Source: Streptomyces sp. DG2A-72 (GTDB lineage Bacteria; Actinomycetota; Actinomycetes; Streptomycetales; Streptomycetaceae). From it: a stretch of 64,000 nt of DNA. Position 1 is the first letter of the stretch, and each line of letters starts with the position of its first letter. The position numbers were made by a program, and so were the translations under genes. The stretch is taken from assembly GCF_030499575.1 (NCBI RefSeq), contig NZ_JASTLC010000001.1, positions 1,736,001 through 1,800,000 on the forward strand, read 5' to 3'. Under the pieces are notes generated by a model. That model did no database searches. It was not told where the DNA came from and worked only from the letters and a program-made list of their open reading frames with translations. Shown here in pieces: positions 16,737 through 25,701 of the stretch.

Positions 16737-19358
16737 TCAGGTCGCCGGCTGGGCGGCCGGAGTCATCCGGTCCACCATGTCCGGGTGCTCCTTGAGCCAG
16801 GCGGCGACGGCCTCCTCCTCGTGGCCCTGCCCGCGGTTCTTGATCTCCTGCTCCAGGGTGCCGAGCTCGTCCTCGCTCATCTTGAAGTTCTTGATCCACT
16901 TCGTGAGCTGCGGGTACCGCTCGGGGAAGTCCTGGTTGGAGATGGTGCGGATGGTGTTGCCCTCGCCGAAGTACTTCTCCGGGTCGGCGAGCTTGGTCAG
17001 CTTGTACTCGCTGTACGCCCAGTGCGGCGACCACAGGACGACGGCGATCGGCTCCCGCTTGGCGTAGGCCCGCTTGAGCTCGGCCAGCATCGCCGGCGTG
17101 GAGCCGTCGACGACGTCGTACTCCTTGTCGAGGCCGTACCCGGGCAGGACCTTCGTCTTGAGGAGGTTCATCTCGCCGGTGCCCGGCTCGATGCCGATGA
17201 TCTTCCCGTCGAAGGTGCCGGCCTTGCCCTTGAGGTCCTCGAGGGAGTCGATGCCCTTCACATACGAGGGGACGGCGACTTCCAGTGACGTCGGCTCGTA
17301 CCAGGTGCCCAGGTCGTTGAGCTTGTCCTTGTGCTGATCCCAGTAGTTCGACTGGGCGTAGGGCAGCCAGGCGTCGAAGTTGAGATCGAGGTCGCCGGAG
17401 GCCAGGCCGGTGTAGACCGGGCCGACGTCCATCTGCTTGAGGTTCAGCTTGTAGCCGCGCCGTTCCAGGACGTTCTTCCACAGGTAGGTGACGGCGACGT
17501 CCTCGTCCCAGGGGAACCAGGCCACGTCCAGGGGACGCTTCGCCTCGGCCGGGCCCGCGGTGCTCTGCACCGGGGCCAGCTTGTCGACGACACCCGGGTT
17601 CGACTTCAGCCAGGTGCGTACGGCTTGCTGCTGCTTGCCCTGGCCGGCCTTGTTGATCTCCGACTCCAGGCTGGTGAGCTGTTCCTCGCTCAGCTTGAAG
17701 TTCTTCAGCCACTGGCTGACGACCGGGTTCTCCTGGGTGAAGCCCTTGCGCGCGAGGGTGTGCACGCCGTCGCCCGAGCCCCAGGCGCCCTTCGGGTCCT
17801 TGAGCTTCTTCAGCTTGTAGTCGCTGTACGCCCAGTGCGGCGACCAGAGCGTGACGACGATCGGTTCCTGCTTGGCGTAGGCGCGCTTGAGCTGTGCCAG
17901 CATCGCCGGCGTGGAGCTGTCGACGACCTTGTACTCCTTGTCGAGGCCGTACTCCTTGAGGACCTTGCTCTTGAGCAGGCTCATCATGCCGGCGCTGGAC
18001 TCGATGCCGGTGATCTTGCCGCCGAACTCCGCGGCCTTGCCCTTGAGGTCGTCGAGAGAGTCGACGTCCTTCATGTAGGCGGGCACGCTCAGCTCCAGAG
18101 AGGTGGGGCCGTACCAGGCGCCCAGGTCCTCCAGCTGCTTGCCGTACTTCTTCCAGTACTGCTCGTGCGTGACCGGCAGCCAGGAGTCGGTCTGGAAGTC
18201 GATGTCGCCCTGGGAGAGCGAGGTGTAGAGCGGTCCGGCCTCGAACTGCTTGGTCTCCACCTCGTAGCCGCGCTGCTCCAGCACCTCCTTCCAGAGGTAG
18301 GTGGAGGCGACGCCCTCGTCCCAGGGGATGTAGCCGATGCTGATCTTCTTGCCCTGGCCGACGTTCGTGCCGGAGGCGACCGGTTCGGTCTTGTCGCCGC
18401 CGAAGACGCCCATGCCGCCCGCGACGAGCGCGAGGACGACGACGCCGACCACGGCGACGGCCGGGCGGGGACGGTACGACCAGATCTTCAGGCCCTGCGC
18501 GGCACGCAGCCGGGCGGCGGCCCGGCGGCCGAGCGGCGAGACCTGGGTGCCCAGCGCGCTGGTCATGCGGTCGAGGTAGATCGCGAGGATCACGATGGCG
18601 ATGCCCGCTTCGGCGCCCAGGCCTACGTTGAGCTGGCCGATCGCCTCGTTCACGTCACCGCCGAGGCCGTCGGCGCCGACCATGCCGGCGATTGCGGCCA
18701 TGGACAGGCCGAGCATGATGACCTGGTTCACACCGGCCATCACGGTGGGCAGCGCCAGCGGGAACTGGACGCGCATCAGGGTGTCGCGCGGGGTGGTGCC
18801 GAACGCCTCGGCGGCCTCGACCAGTTCCTTGTCGACCTGGCGGATGCCCAGCTCGGTCATGCGCACGCCGGGGGCGAGCGCGAAGATCAGGGTGGCGACG
18901 ATGCCCGCGGCGGCGCCGCTGCCGAAGAAGAGGATCGCCGGGATGAGGTAGACCATCGCCGGCAGCGTCTGCATCAGGTCCAGCACGGGCCGTACGACCG
19001 CGCTGACCCGGTTCGAGCGGGCCGCCCAGATGCCCACGGGCACCGAGAGGACGAGCGCGATGACGGTGGCGACGAAGACGAGTGACAGCGTCATCATCGC
19101 GTTCTCCCACAACTCCAGGGAGATGATGAAGGCGAATCCCGCGAAGGTGAGGATGCCGGCGAGCGTGCCGCGCAGCCAGAAGGCGATCACCGCGAAGATG
19201 CCCGCGAGGAGCAGCGGCTCGGGCGCCTGCAGCACGGAGTCGACGCCCTCGTAGGCGCCGCGGAAGACCTCTTCGAGGAAGTCGAAGAGCCATCCCAGGT
19301 GGGTGGTGAGCCAGTCGACCGCGTCGTTGACCCAGGAGCCGAACTCGATCCTAGGCAC
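16737..19358 (-). CDS. proW: glycine-betaine ABC permease fused to two substrate-binding domains
   Basis: 873 aa, much longer than a standard ProW/OpuAB. Residues about 45-310 form the permease with the EAA-type loop ELVEAAEAFGTTPRDTLMRVQFPLALP. An anchor helix near 325-345 is followed by two OpuAC-like binding domains in tandem (about 350-600 and 620-865). Each repeats the set WDE-GVASTYLWK or DVAVTYLWK, TSLE, STPAMLA-LKRAYAK and LWSPHWAYS, where the Trp residues form the betaine cage. It imports glycine betaine or proline for osmoprotection with the overlapping ATPase gene. The GTG start overlaps that gene by 8 bp. SCO1620 is similarly long, as I recall. Confidence 0.88.
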   Translation of the reverse strand: MPRIEFGSWVNDAVDWLTTHLGWLFDFLEEVFRGAYEGVDSVLQAPEPLLLAGIFAVIAFWLRGTLAGILTFAGFAFIISLELWENAMMTLSLVFVATVIALVLSVPVGIWAARSNRVSAVVRPVLDLMQTLPAMVYLIPAILFFGSGAAAGIVATLIFALAPGVRMTELGIRQVDKELVEAAEAFGTTPRDTLMRVQFPLALPTVMAGVNQVIMLGLSMAAIAGMVGADGLGGDVNEAIGQLNVGLGAEAGIAIVILAIYLDRMTSALGTQVSPLGRRAAARLRAAQGLKIWSYRPRPAVAVVGVVVLALVAGGMGVFGGDKTEPVASGTNVGQGKKISIGYIPWDEGVASTYLWKEVLEQRGYEVETKQFEAGPLYTSLSQGDIDFQTDSWLPVTHEQYWKKYGKQLEDLGAWYGPTSLELSVPAYMKDVDSLDDLKGKAAEFGGKITGIESSAGMMSLLKSKVLKEYGLDKEYKVVDSSTPAMLAQLKRAYAKQEPIVVTLWSPHWAYSDYKLKKLKDPKGAWGSGDGVHTLARKGFTQENPVVSQWLKNFKLSEEQLTSLESEINKAGQGKQQQAVRTWLKSNPGVVDKLAPVQSTAGPAEAKRPLDVAWFPWDEDVAVTYLWKNVLERRGYKLNLKQMDVGPVYTGLASGDLDLNFDAWLPYAQSNYWDQHKDKLNDLGTWYEPTSLEVAVPSYVKGIDSLEDLKGKAGTFDGKIIGIEPGTGEMNLLKTKVLPGYGLDKEYDVVDGSTPAMLAELKRAYAKREPIAVVLWSPHWAYSEYKLTKLADPEKYFGEGNTIRTISNQDFPERYPQLTKWIKNFKMSEDELGTLEQEIKNRGQGHEEEAVAAWLKEHPDMVDRMTPAAQPAT

Positions 19359-20439
19359 GGGCCGTCACCTTCTCTCCGCCCTTGTCGCGCGGGGAGTCGC
19401 ACGGCGCGGGGGCCCCGGTCTCGTCACCGAGGAAGCCGACGAGCCGCTGGCGCGGTACGACGCCGACCAGCTTGCCCTTCCCGTCGAGCACGGCGACGGG
19501 GTGGGAGAGCCGGGCGCTGATGGCGCACAGTTCGGCGAACGGCGTCTCGGGCGTTGCCGTCGCGCACTGACAGTCGGCCTCATCGCCGCGCAGCTCCGTG
19601 TCCATGACGGAGGACGCGGTCAGGACGCGGGAACGGTCGACGTCCTTGGTGAAGGAGGCGACGTAGTCGTCGGCGGGGCGCACCAGGATGTCCTCGGCGG
19701 TGCCGATCTGGACGATGCTGCCGTCGCGCATGACGGCGATGCGATCGCCCAGGCGCATGGCCTCGTTGAGGTCGTGGGTGATGAAGACGATGGTCTTCTT
19801 CAGGCGCTGCTGGAGCGTCAGGAGCTGGTCCTGCATATCGCGGCGGATCAGCGGGTCGAGCGCGCTGAACGACTCGTCCATCAGCAGCAGATCGGCGTCC
19901 GTGGCCAGGGCTCGGGCCAGGCCCACGCGCTGCTGCATACCACCGGACAGCTCGTCGGGCCAGGACTTCTCCCAGCCGGCCAGGCCGCACATCTCCAGCG
20001 CCTCGGTGGCGCGCTTCTCCCGCTCGGCGCGGGGCACTCCCTGTACGGCGAGGCCGTAGGCGGCGTTCTCCAGGACACTGCGGTGCGGGAACAGCGCGAA
20101 GTGCTGGAACACCATGCTGATCTTGTTCGCGCGGACCTCACGCAGTTCCCGGGCGCCGAGAGCGGTCAGGTCCTGTCCGTCGAACCGGACCTGTCCCGCA
20201 GTCGGCTCCAGGAGCCCGTTGAGCATGCGCAGCAACGTGGACTTGCCTGAACCCGACAGGCCCATCACAACGAATATCTGTCCGGGTTCCACGGTGAAGG
20301 ACGCGTCGACCACGGCAGCGGTGGTGCCGTCGGCCCGCAGTTCGTCCCGGTCGGCACCTTGCCGGAGCCGGTCGACTGCTTGATCCGGTCGTCTGCCGAA
20401 CACCTTGTACAGATGCTCTGCCTCAAGGGTTGATGACAC
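19351..20439 (-). CDS. proV: glycine-betaine/proline ABC transporter ATPase
   Basis: 362 aa. Walker A is GLSGSGKST, the signature is LSGGMQQRVGLARAL and Walker B is LLLMDESFSALDP, followed by the H-loop FITHDLNEA; there is a C-terminal CBS-like region (about 275-350) of the type that senses ionic strength in OpuA-type systems. The GTG at 20439 is used because VSSTLEAEHLYKVFG is the family start. It is first gene of the two-gene osmoprotectant operon, divergent from the exonuclease gene across about 230 bp that must hold the osmoregulated promoter. Confidence 0.9.
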   Translation of the reverse strand: MSSTLEAEHLYKVFGRRPDQAVDRLRQGADRDELRADGTTAAVVDASFTVEPGQIFVVMGLSGSGKSTLLRMLNGLLEPTAGQVRFDGQDLTALGARELREVRANKISMVFQHFALFPHRSVLENAAYGLAVQGVPRAEREKRATEALEMCGLAGWEKSWPDELSGGMQQRVGLARALATDADLLLMDESFSALDPLIRRDMQDQLLTLQQRLKKTIVFITHDLNEAMRLGDRIAVMRDGSIVQIGTAEDILVRPADDYVASFTKDVDRSRVLTASSVMDTELRGDEADCQCATATPETPFAELCAISARLSHPVAVLDGKGKLVGVVPRQRLVGFLGDETGAPAPCDSPRDKGGEKVTARA

Positions 20440-20669
20440 GCGTATCTCTCTGCTCGGGGGCCAGGAAACGGGCGGCGCCGGCGCTAAGAAGTTGAAATGC
20501 GCAACCGGCCTCGCTCCGAGGCGGCGCCTGCCCGCGCCATGGCAGGTCAAACGCTTGAGTGGTCCAGTTCACAAGGCCTTTACTTATGTGCCGTGAACGC
20601 AATGAGCTGGGCATATGGGTGATGCATCCGGGTGACTGTCGGTGCCGTACGGCATGATGGCGAGCCGTG

Positions 20670-21587
20670 ATGGGACGACTGATGCTCCTCGACACCGCCT
20701 CGCTCTATTTCCGCGCCTATTTCGGCGTTCCGGACTCCGTGAAGGCCCCGGACGGCACGCCGGTGAACGCCGTGCGCGGGCTGCTGGAGTTCATCGACCG
20801 TCTGGTCAAGGACCACCGTCCGGACGCTCTGGTGGCCTGCATGGACGCCGACTGGCGGCCGCAGTGGCGGGTCGACCTGATCCCCTCGTACAAGGCGCAC
20901 CGCGTGGCCGAGGAGCATGAGGTCGGCCCCGACGAGGAGGTCGTGCCCGACACGCTCTCGCCACAGGTGCCGGTCATCGAGGACGTCCTGGACGCGCTCG
21001 GCATCGCGCGCGTGGGCGTCGAGGGGTACGAGGCGGACGACGTGATCGGCACGTTCACCGCCCGCGCCACCGGCCCGGTCGACATCGTCACCGGCGACCG
21101 CGACCTGTACCAGCTGGTGGACGACGCGCGCGGGGTGCGAGTGCTGTATCCCCTCAAGGGCGTCGGCACGCTCCAGCTCACCGACGAGGCGTGGCTGCGC
21201 GAGAAGTATGGCGTCGACGGGAGGGGGTACGCGGATCTGGCGACGCTGCGCGGGGACCCGAGCGACGGCCTGCCCGGCGTGCCCGGCATCGGCGAGAAGA
21301 CAGCGGCCAAGCTGCTCACCGAGTTCGGGGACCTGGCCGGGATCATGGCCGCGGTCGACGACCCGAAGGCGAAGCTCACCCCGTCCCAGCGCAAACGGCT
21401 CGACGAGTCGCGGCCGTACGTCGCGGTGGCGCCGACGGTCGTGAAGGTCGCGGACGACGTCCCACTGCCGGACGTCGACACGACCCTGCCGCGTACGCCG
21501 CGCGATCCGGCGGCGCTGGAGAAACTCGCGGCCCGCTGGGGTCTGGGCGGATCGCTGCAGCGGCTGTTGACGACACTTGATACATGA
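20670..21587 (+). CDS. 5'-3' exonuclease (PIN-like plus H3TH)
   Basis: 305 aa. The N-terminal 5'-nuclease domain has acidic metal ligands in MLLDTASLYFRAYF, ACMDADWR, EADDVIG and VTGDRDLYQ; the helix-hairpin DNA-binding segment reads LPGVPGIGEKTAAKLLTEFG. It resembles the isolated exonuclease domain of DNA polymerase I and probably acts in DNA repair or RNA-primer removal. A GTG immediately precedes the ATG at 20670 and could equally be the start. Confidence 0.87.
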   Translation: MGRLMLLDTASLYFRAYFGVPDSVKAPDGTPVNAVRGLLEFIDRLVKDHRPDALVACMDADWRPQWRVDLIPSYKAHRVAEEHEVGPDEEVVPDTLSPQVPVIEDVLDALGIARVGVEGYEADDVIGTFTARATGPVDIVTGDRDLYQLVDDARGVRVLYPLKGVGTLQLTDEAWLREKYGVDGRGYADLATLRGDPSDGLPGVPGIGEKTAAKLLTEFGDLAGIMAAVDDPKAKLTPSQRKRLDESRPYVAVAPTVVKVADDVPLPDVDTTLPRTPRDPAALEKLAARWGLGGSLQRLLTTLDT

Positions 21588-21675
21588 CAGGCACCGTCGT
21601 GTGATGCATGCCATATCGGCGTGAAGTACTCAGAAATTCTTCACGCGCGAGGTGTTAACTGGGGGGAAGTGCTAA

Positions 21676-21691
21676 CTTAGGCAAACCTAAG
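21676..21691 (+). promoter_or_regulatory. IdeR/DmdR iron box
   Basis: Perfect inverted repeat CTTAGG-CAAA-CCTAAG, the core of the actinobacterial iron-box consensus, 22 bp before the start of the siderophore-interacting protein gene. DmdR1/IdeR with Fe(II) would repress here and release on iron limitation. Confidence 0.85.
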
Positions 21692-21713
21692 CTAAGGGAA
21701 CAGGGAGGCCGCC

Positions 21714-22559
21714 ATGGCAGAACGTCCGGCCCGCAAGCCGCGGAAGCCCCATGCCGCACAGGTCGTGCGTACCGAACGGCTGACCCCTCATATGCAGCGA
21801 GTCGTTCTCGGCGGCGACGGGCTCGCGGACTTCGCGGCGGGCACCTGCACCGACCACTATGTGAAGCTCCTGTTCCCGACCGGGGGCGCGACCTACCCGG
21901 AGCCCTTCGACCTGGACCGGATCCGGGCCGAATTCCCCCGCGAGCAGTGGCCGGTGACCCGCACGTACACCGTGCGGCACTGGGACGCGGAGCACCGCGA
22001 GCTGACGCTGGACTTCGTCATTCACGGCGACGAGGGGCTGGCCGGGCCCTGGGCGATGCGGGTGCAGCCCGGCGAGACCGTGCGGTTCATGGGCCCCGGC
22101 GGCGCCTATGCCCCCGACGCGAGCGCCGACTGGCATCTGTTCGTAGGTGACGAGAGCGCGCTGCCCGCCATCGCCTGCGCTCTGGAGGCCCTGCCCGCCG
22201 GCGCCAAGACCTTCGCCTTCGTCGAGGTCTCCGGCCCCGAGGAGGAGCAGAAGGTGGACTCCGACGTGGAGATCATCTGGCTGCACCGCGGGGACCGGCC
22301 CATCGGCGAGGCGCTGGTGGAGGCCGTACGGGCGCTGGAGTTCCCCGAGGGCCGGGTGCACGCGTTCGTGCACGGCGAGGCGGCCTTCGTGAAGGAGCTG
22401 CGCGCGCTGCTGCGGGTCGAGCGGCAGATCGCGCGGGAGGACCTCTCGATCTCCGGCTACTGGCGGCTCGGCCACAACGAGGACGGCTGGCAGGCGGCCA
22501 AGCGGGAGTGGAACGCGCGCATCGAGGCGGAGCAGGAGGGTGCGGCGCCGGCCGCATGA
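21714..22559 (+). CDS. siderophore-interacting protein (FAD ferric-siderophore reductase)
   Basis: 281 aa SIP/ViuB family: FAD-binding segment WPVTRTYTVRHWD, then HGDEGLAGPWAM and MGPGGAYAPD, and a C-terminal NAD(P)H-type domain (LFVGDESALPAIA) ending ISGYWRLGHNEDGW. It releases iron from imported ferric siderophores by reduction in the cytoplasm. The iron box directly upstream supports iron-limited expression. A good terminator follows. Confidence 0.92.
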   Translation: MAERPARKPRKPHAAQVVRTERLTPHMQRVVLGGDGLADFAAGTCTDHYVKLLFPTGGATYPEPFDLDRIRAEFPREQWPVTRTYTVRHWDAEHRELTLDFVIHGDEGLAGPWAMRVQPGETVRFMGPGGAYAPDASADWHLFVGDESALPAIACALEALPAGAKTFAFVEVSGPEEEQKVDSDVEIIWLHRGDRPIGEALVEAVRALEFPEGRVHAFVHGEAAFVKELRALLRVERQIAREDLSISGYWRLGHNEDGWQAAKREWNARIEAEQEGAAPAA

Positions 22560-22571
22560 CAACGGACCAGG

Positions 22572-22604
22572 GCGGCCCGCGCGTTGATGGCGCGGGCCGC
22601 TTTT
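22572..22604 (+). terminator. intrinsic terminator after the siderophore-interacting protein gene
   Basis: An 11-bp perfect stem (GCGGCCCGCGC and its complement) with a 7-nt loop is followed directly by TTTT, a textbook Rho-independent terminator 12 bp past the stop codon. Confidence 0.88.
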
Positions 22605-22611
22605 CGCGGTC

Positions 22612-22790
22612 TCAGACCGACCGCTGGTAGGACCGGAACGTCCGGATCGACAGCCACACCGCCGCGACCGCCAGGGCCAGCAGCGCGCCGCCGTGGCTGA
22701 GTACGTCGCCCCAGTCGGGGTGGTCGGACAGGGCTGAACGGCCCGCGACCATCGCCCAGTCGAGCGGGTTGAAGTCGGCGATGTGCCGTG
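22612..22790 (-). pseudogene. 3' remnant of an ABC-2 type permease gene
   Basis: A minus-strand frame of about 58 codons ends at 22612 and reads HIADFNPLDWAMVAGRSAL and then ALLALAVAAVWLSIRTF up to RSYQRSV, the typical last loop and last membrane helix of ABC-2 permeases of the daunorubicin-efflux type. There is no start and the rest of the gene is absent: the homology stops near 22790, where unrelated sequence leading into an IS-like fragment begins. No ATPase partner is present in the window. Confidence 0.7.
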
Positions 22791-22856
22791 GGAGAGCGCC
22801 GTAAAGGCGCTGGACGGAAGGTCAGCGAGCAGCAGGAAACGTGGCCGAGTGTGCGC

Positions 22857-23289
22857 TCACATACTCCTCCGCGCAGGCGAGTCATCCACCTCGGCCTCCT
22901 CATCTGGACGCGGAGCAAAGTTAATGGTCACTTTCATGGAGGGAAGCCGGTACGCGGGCGTCAGAGGGGTGCCCTCATACTCGCCCAGCCTGAGGATCGC
23001 CTTCTCCCGGATCCCCTCCTTGAGCCATCTGCTGGCGTTGTTGTAGATGGTCTGCCAGCGTCCGAACTCCTCATCGGGGAGCTCATTCCAGCAAATCCCA
23101 TTGCGCAGCTTGTAGAGCGCGGCGTCCATGACGAGACGGCGGTCCACTGCGCGCCCCCTCAGCTTCGGAAACCGGGAAGAAGGCCTGCACCCGCTCCCGC
23201 TGATCGTCAGTGAGGCGGTCAGGAATGGTGAGCCCATGCTTCTCGAACCAGGCTTCAAACGGATTCGAATGGATCGACGCCAAGGGCAT
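22857..23289 (-). pseudogene. frameshifted IS5-type transposase N-terminal fragment
   Basis: The frame starting at 23289 (MPLASIHSNPFEAWFEKHGL, then LTDDQRERVQAFFPV) shifts near 23170 into the frame RGRAVDRRLVMDAALYKLRN, ICWNELPDEEFGRWQTIYN, running to a stop at 22857. Dropping one T in the GTTTCCG run would restore the continuous reading FFPVPKLRGRAVDRR. The domain is the IS4/IS5 helical N-terminal region (DUF4096-like); no DDE catalytic part is present, so it cannot transpose by itself. It abuts the truncated ABC-2 permease, suggesting an insertion followed by decay. Confidence 0.65.
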
Positions 23290-23348
23290 GAGAAAGTGGG
23301 CCCGTCGTGGACATGCCGACGTGACGCACCCGAAACAGGCTCCCCCTA

Positions 23349-23370
23349 ATTTCTGTCACCCGACAGGAAC
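23349..23370 (+). promoter_or_regulatory. second copy of the TetR-type operator, upstream of the APC permease
   Basis: Half-sites ATTTCTGTCA and CGACAGGAAC around a CC centre, preceded by CCTA. This matches 17 of 22 positions, with identical spacing, of the perfect palindrome at 36205-36226 in front of the DUF1989/carboxylase operon. It lies 33 bp before the GTG start of the permease, so a repressor bound here would block transcription. Confidence 0.65.
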
Positions 23371-23403
23371 TCCGCCCCTTCCCCGCCGAAGGCAGGTGCC
23401 GCC

Positions 23404-24957
23404 GTGGCCTCCCCCTCAGGAACCCCCTCCGACGTACGTCCCGATCCCCTGGAGTCCTCCGACGACCGGGCCCTCGCCGCGTTCGGCTACCGCCAGGAGC
23501 TGCACCGCAGCCTCGGCCAGTACGCCTCGTTCGCGGCCGGGTTCTCCTTCATCTCCGTACTGACGACCGTCTTCCAGTTCTTCGCGTTCGGGTACGCGTT
23601 CGGCGGCCCCGTCTTCTTCTGGGCCTGGCCGGCGGTGCTGATCGGGCAGCTGCTGGTGGCCGCCTGCTTCGCGGAGCTGGCGGCGCGTTATCCGATCTCG
23701 GGCGCGATCTATCAGTGGTCGTCGCGCCTGTCGAACCTCACCTTCGGCTGGTTCGCCGGCTGGATCATGGTGATCGGGCAGATCGTGGTGGTCGCCGCGG
23801 CGGCGCTCGCCCTGCAGGTGGTCCTGCCCGCCATCTGGTCCGGCTTCCAGCTGATCGGCGACGACCCGGCACCCACCTCGGCGAGCGGCGCGGCCAACGC
23901 GGCGCTCCTCGGCGTGCTCCTGCTGTCCCTGACGACCTTGGTGAACGTCCTCGACAACCGTGTGCTGTCGCTGGTCAACCGCGTCGGCGTCACCGCCGAG
24001 ATCATCGGCGCCGTCCTCATCATCGTCCTGCTGTTCACCCACTCCGAGCGCTCCCCCGGCATCACCTTCGAGACCGGGACCGCCGCCGAGTCGGGTCTGG
24101 TGGGGGCGCTGCTGGTGGGCTCGTTCACGGCGGCGTACGTGATGATCGGATTCGACAGCGCGGGCGAGATGAGCGAGGAGACACGCCGGCCGCGGCGCAC
24201 CGCGCCCCGTACGATCCTCACCGCGCTCGGCTCGGCCGGCCTGCTCGGCGGCCTGATCATCCTCGGCGGTCTGCTGGCCGCGCCCAGCCTCACCGACGGC
24301 CGGCTCGGGGTCGAGGGCATGAGCTACGTCCTCACCAGCAGCCTCGGCGACGGCGTCGGCCGGGCCCTGCTCGTCGACGTGGTGGTGGCGATCACCGTGG
24401 CGACCCTGGCCATCCAGACTTCGGCCTGCCGAATGCTGTTCTCCATGGCCCGCGACGGCCAGCTGCCCTTCGCCGGTCGCCTCGCGAAGGTCAACCCACG
24501 CACCGGCATGCCCGTGGCGCCCGCCCTGGTGGTCGGCGTCCTCGCGGCAGCCCTGCTGCTGCTCAACTTCGGCTCCCCGGAGGCATTCCTGGCCATCGGC
24601 ACCACCTGCATCGTGATGCTCTATCTCGCCTACGCCATGGTCACCGGCCCCCTGCTGCTGCGCCGCCTGCGCGGCGACTTCCCGGCCGGCGGCACCGACG
24701 AGCAGGGCCGCCCCCTGTTCTCCCTCGGCCGTTGGGGCATCCCGGTCAACGCCCTCGCCCTGCTGTACGGCCTGTTCATGACGGTCAACCTGGCGTGGCC
24801 ACGGGCGGCGGTGTACGACCCGGCGGGCGGGCACTGGTACTTCCAGTGGTTCACGGTGTTGTTCCTGGGCGCCACGGTCGTCGTTGGCGCGGCATTCCGG
24901 GCGTACCGCGGTCTCAGGGCTGTGTCGACGACGGCCGTACCGGAGACGGCCGTTTAG
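23404..24957 (+). CDS. APC-family permease linked to the urea/guanidine carboxylase regulon
   Basis: 517 aa with about 12 membrane helices; family features include SFISVLTTVFQFFAFGYAFG, ARYPISGAIYQWSSRL and FDSAGEMSEETRRPRRTAP. This subgroup is often annotated as urea-carboxylase-related amino-acid permease. A near-copy of the operator of the carboxylase operon 13 kb away sits just upstream, which supports that assignment. It probably imports the nitrogen compound processed by the DUF1989/carboxylase/allophanate-hydrolase enzymes. The GTG start is chosen by the homologous start and the operator distance. Confidence 0.8.
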   Translation: MASPSGTPSDVRPDPLESSDDRALAAFGYRQELHRSLGQYASFAAGFSFISVLTTVFQFFAFGYAFGGPVFFWAWPAVLIGQLLVAACFAELAARYPISGAIYQWSSRLSNLTFGWFAGWIMVIGQIVVVAAAALALQVVLPAIWSGFQLIGDDPAPTSASGAANAALLGVLLLSLTTLVNVLDNRVLSLVNRVGVTAEIIGAVLIIVLLFTHSERSPGITFETGTAAESGLVGALLVGSFTAAYVMIGFDSAGEMSEETRRPRRTAPRTILTALGSAGLLGGLIILGGLLAAPSLTDGRLGVEGMSYVLTSSLGDGVGRALLVDVVVAITVATLAIQTSACRMLFSMARDGQLPFAGRLAKVNPRTGMPVAPALVVGVLAAALLLLNFGSPEAFLAIGTTCIVMLYLAYAMVTGPLLLRRLRGDFPAGGTDEQGRPLFSLGRWGIPVNALALLYGLFMTVNLAWPRAAVYDPAGGHWYFQWFTVLFLGATVVVGAAFRAYRGLRAVSTTAVPETAV

Positions 24958-24975
24958 GACGACCGGCCTGTCCGG

Positions 24976-25560
24976 TCAGTCGCCCTTCACGCGCGCGTGC
25001 AGGTGCATGTCGTGCCCCCCGTCCGCGTGGAGGACGGCACTGCGCTTGGTGCCCTCCAGGGCGAAGCCCATCTTGGTCGCGACGCGGCGGGACGCCTCGT
25101 TGCGGACGGCGTGTATGAGCTCGAGGCGGTGGAAACCGATGTCGTCCAGGGCCCAGCGGGCCAGGGTGGTCGTGGCGCGGGCGATGATGCTCTGGCCGCG
25201 GGCTTCGATGACGGTCCGGTAGGCGACTTCGGCCGTGCCCTCGTCGAGCCGTATCTCGCGCAGTGCCACACGGCCCAGCAGACGGTCGAAGTCCGCGTCC
25301 ACAACGGCCCACTGTGCGGTTCGCTCCTCCCCCCAGTCCTTGTGCCGACCCTCGATCCAGCCGCCGACCTCCTCCGCGGAATCGGCGGCCTTCGCGTGCC
25401 ACTGCTGCAGAATGGGGCCCTGGAAGATGGCATGCGCGGCGGGCGCGTCTGTGGCCGTCCAGGGGCGCAGGACCAGGCCGTCACCGGTGGCGATGGCGGG
25501 CTGGGGGGGGGTGCCGGAGAGGGTGTCTCGGGTGAGGACGAGGTCGATGAGGAAGGGCAT
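24976..25560 (-). CDS. GNAT-family N-acetyltransferase
   Basis: 194 aa of the RimJ/RimL-like acetyltransferase_3 type: LVLRPWTATDAPAAHAIF, LLGRVALREIRLDEGTAEVAYRT, the acetyl-CoA loop ARGQSIIARATTTLARWAL, and GFHRLELIHAVRNEASRRVATKMGF. It transfers acetyl from acetyl-CoA to an unknown amine, often a protein N-terminus or small molecule. The ATG at 25560 has GGCAGG at 9-nt spacing; another ATG three codons upstream lacks a site. Confidence 0.85.
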   Translation of the reverse strand: MPFLIDLVLTRDTLSGTPPQPAIATGDGLVLRPWTATDAPAAHAIFQGPILQQWHAKAADSAEEVGGWIEGRHKDWGEERTAQWAVVDADFDRLLGRVALREIRLDEGTAEVAYRTVIEARGQSIIARATTTLARWALDDIGFHRLELIHAVRNEASRRVATKMGFALEGTKRSAVLHADGGHDMHLHARVKGD

Positions 25561-25701
25561 GCACGGCATCCTGCCAACGGGGGGTAGAGCCCAACGGAAT
25601 TTCGGGAGGCGACGGGCTCACGGGCTCTTGCGGGCTGCCGGCGCCGGTCCGCACGCCGAGGACGCCCGGCCCCAGCCGGGAGCCCTCGGCTGTCCGGGCT
25701 G

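Noticed and set aside
17331..19085. 584-codon open frame on the plus strand
   Set aside because: It is antisense to the betaine permease/binding-protein gene, whose domains are clear. The open frame is a product of high GC at third positions.
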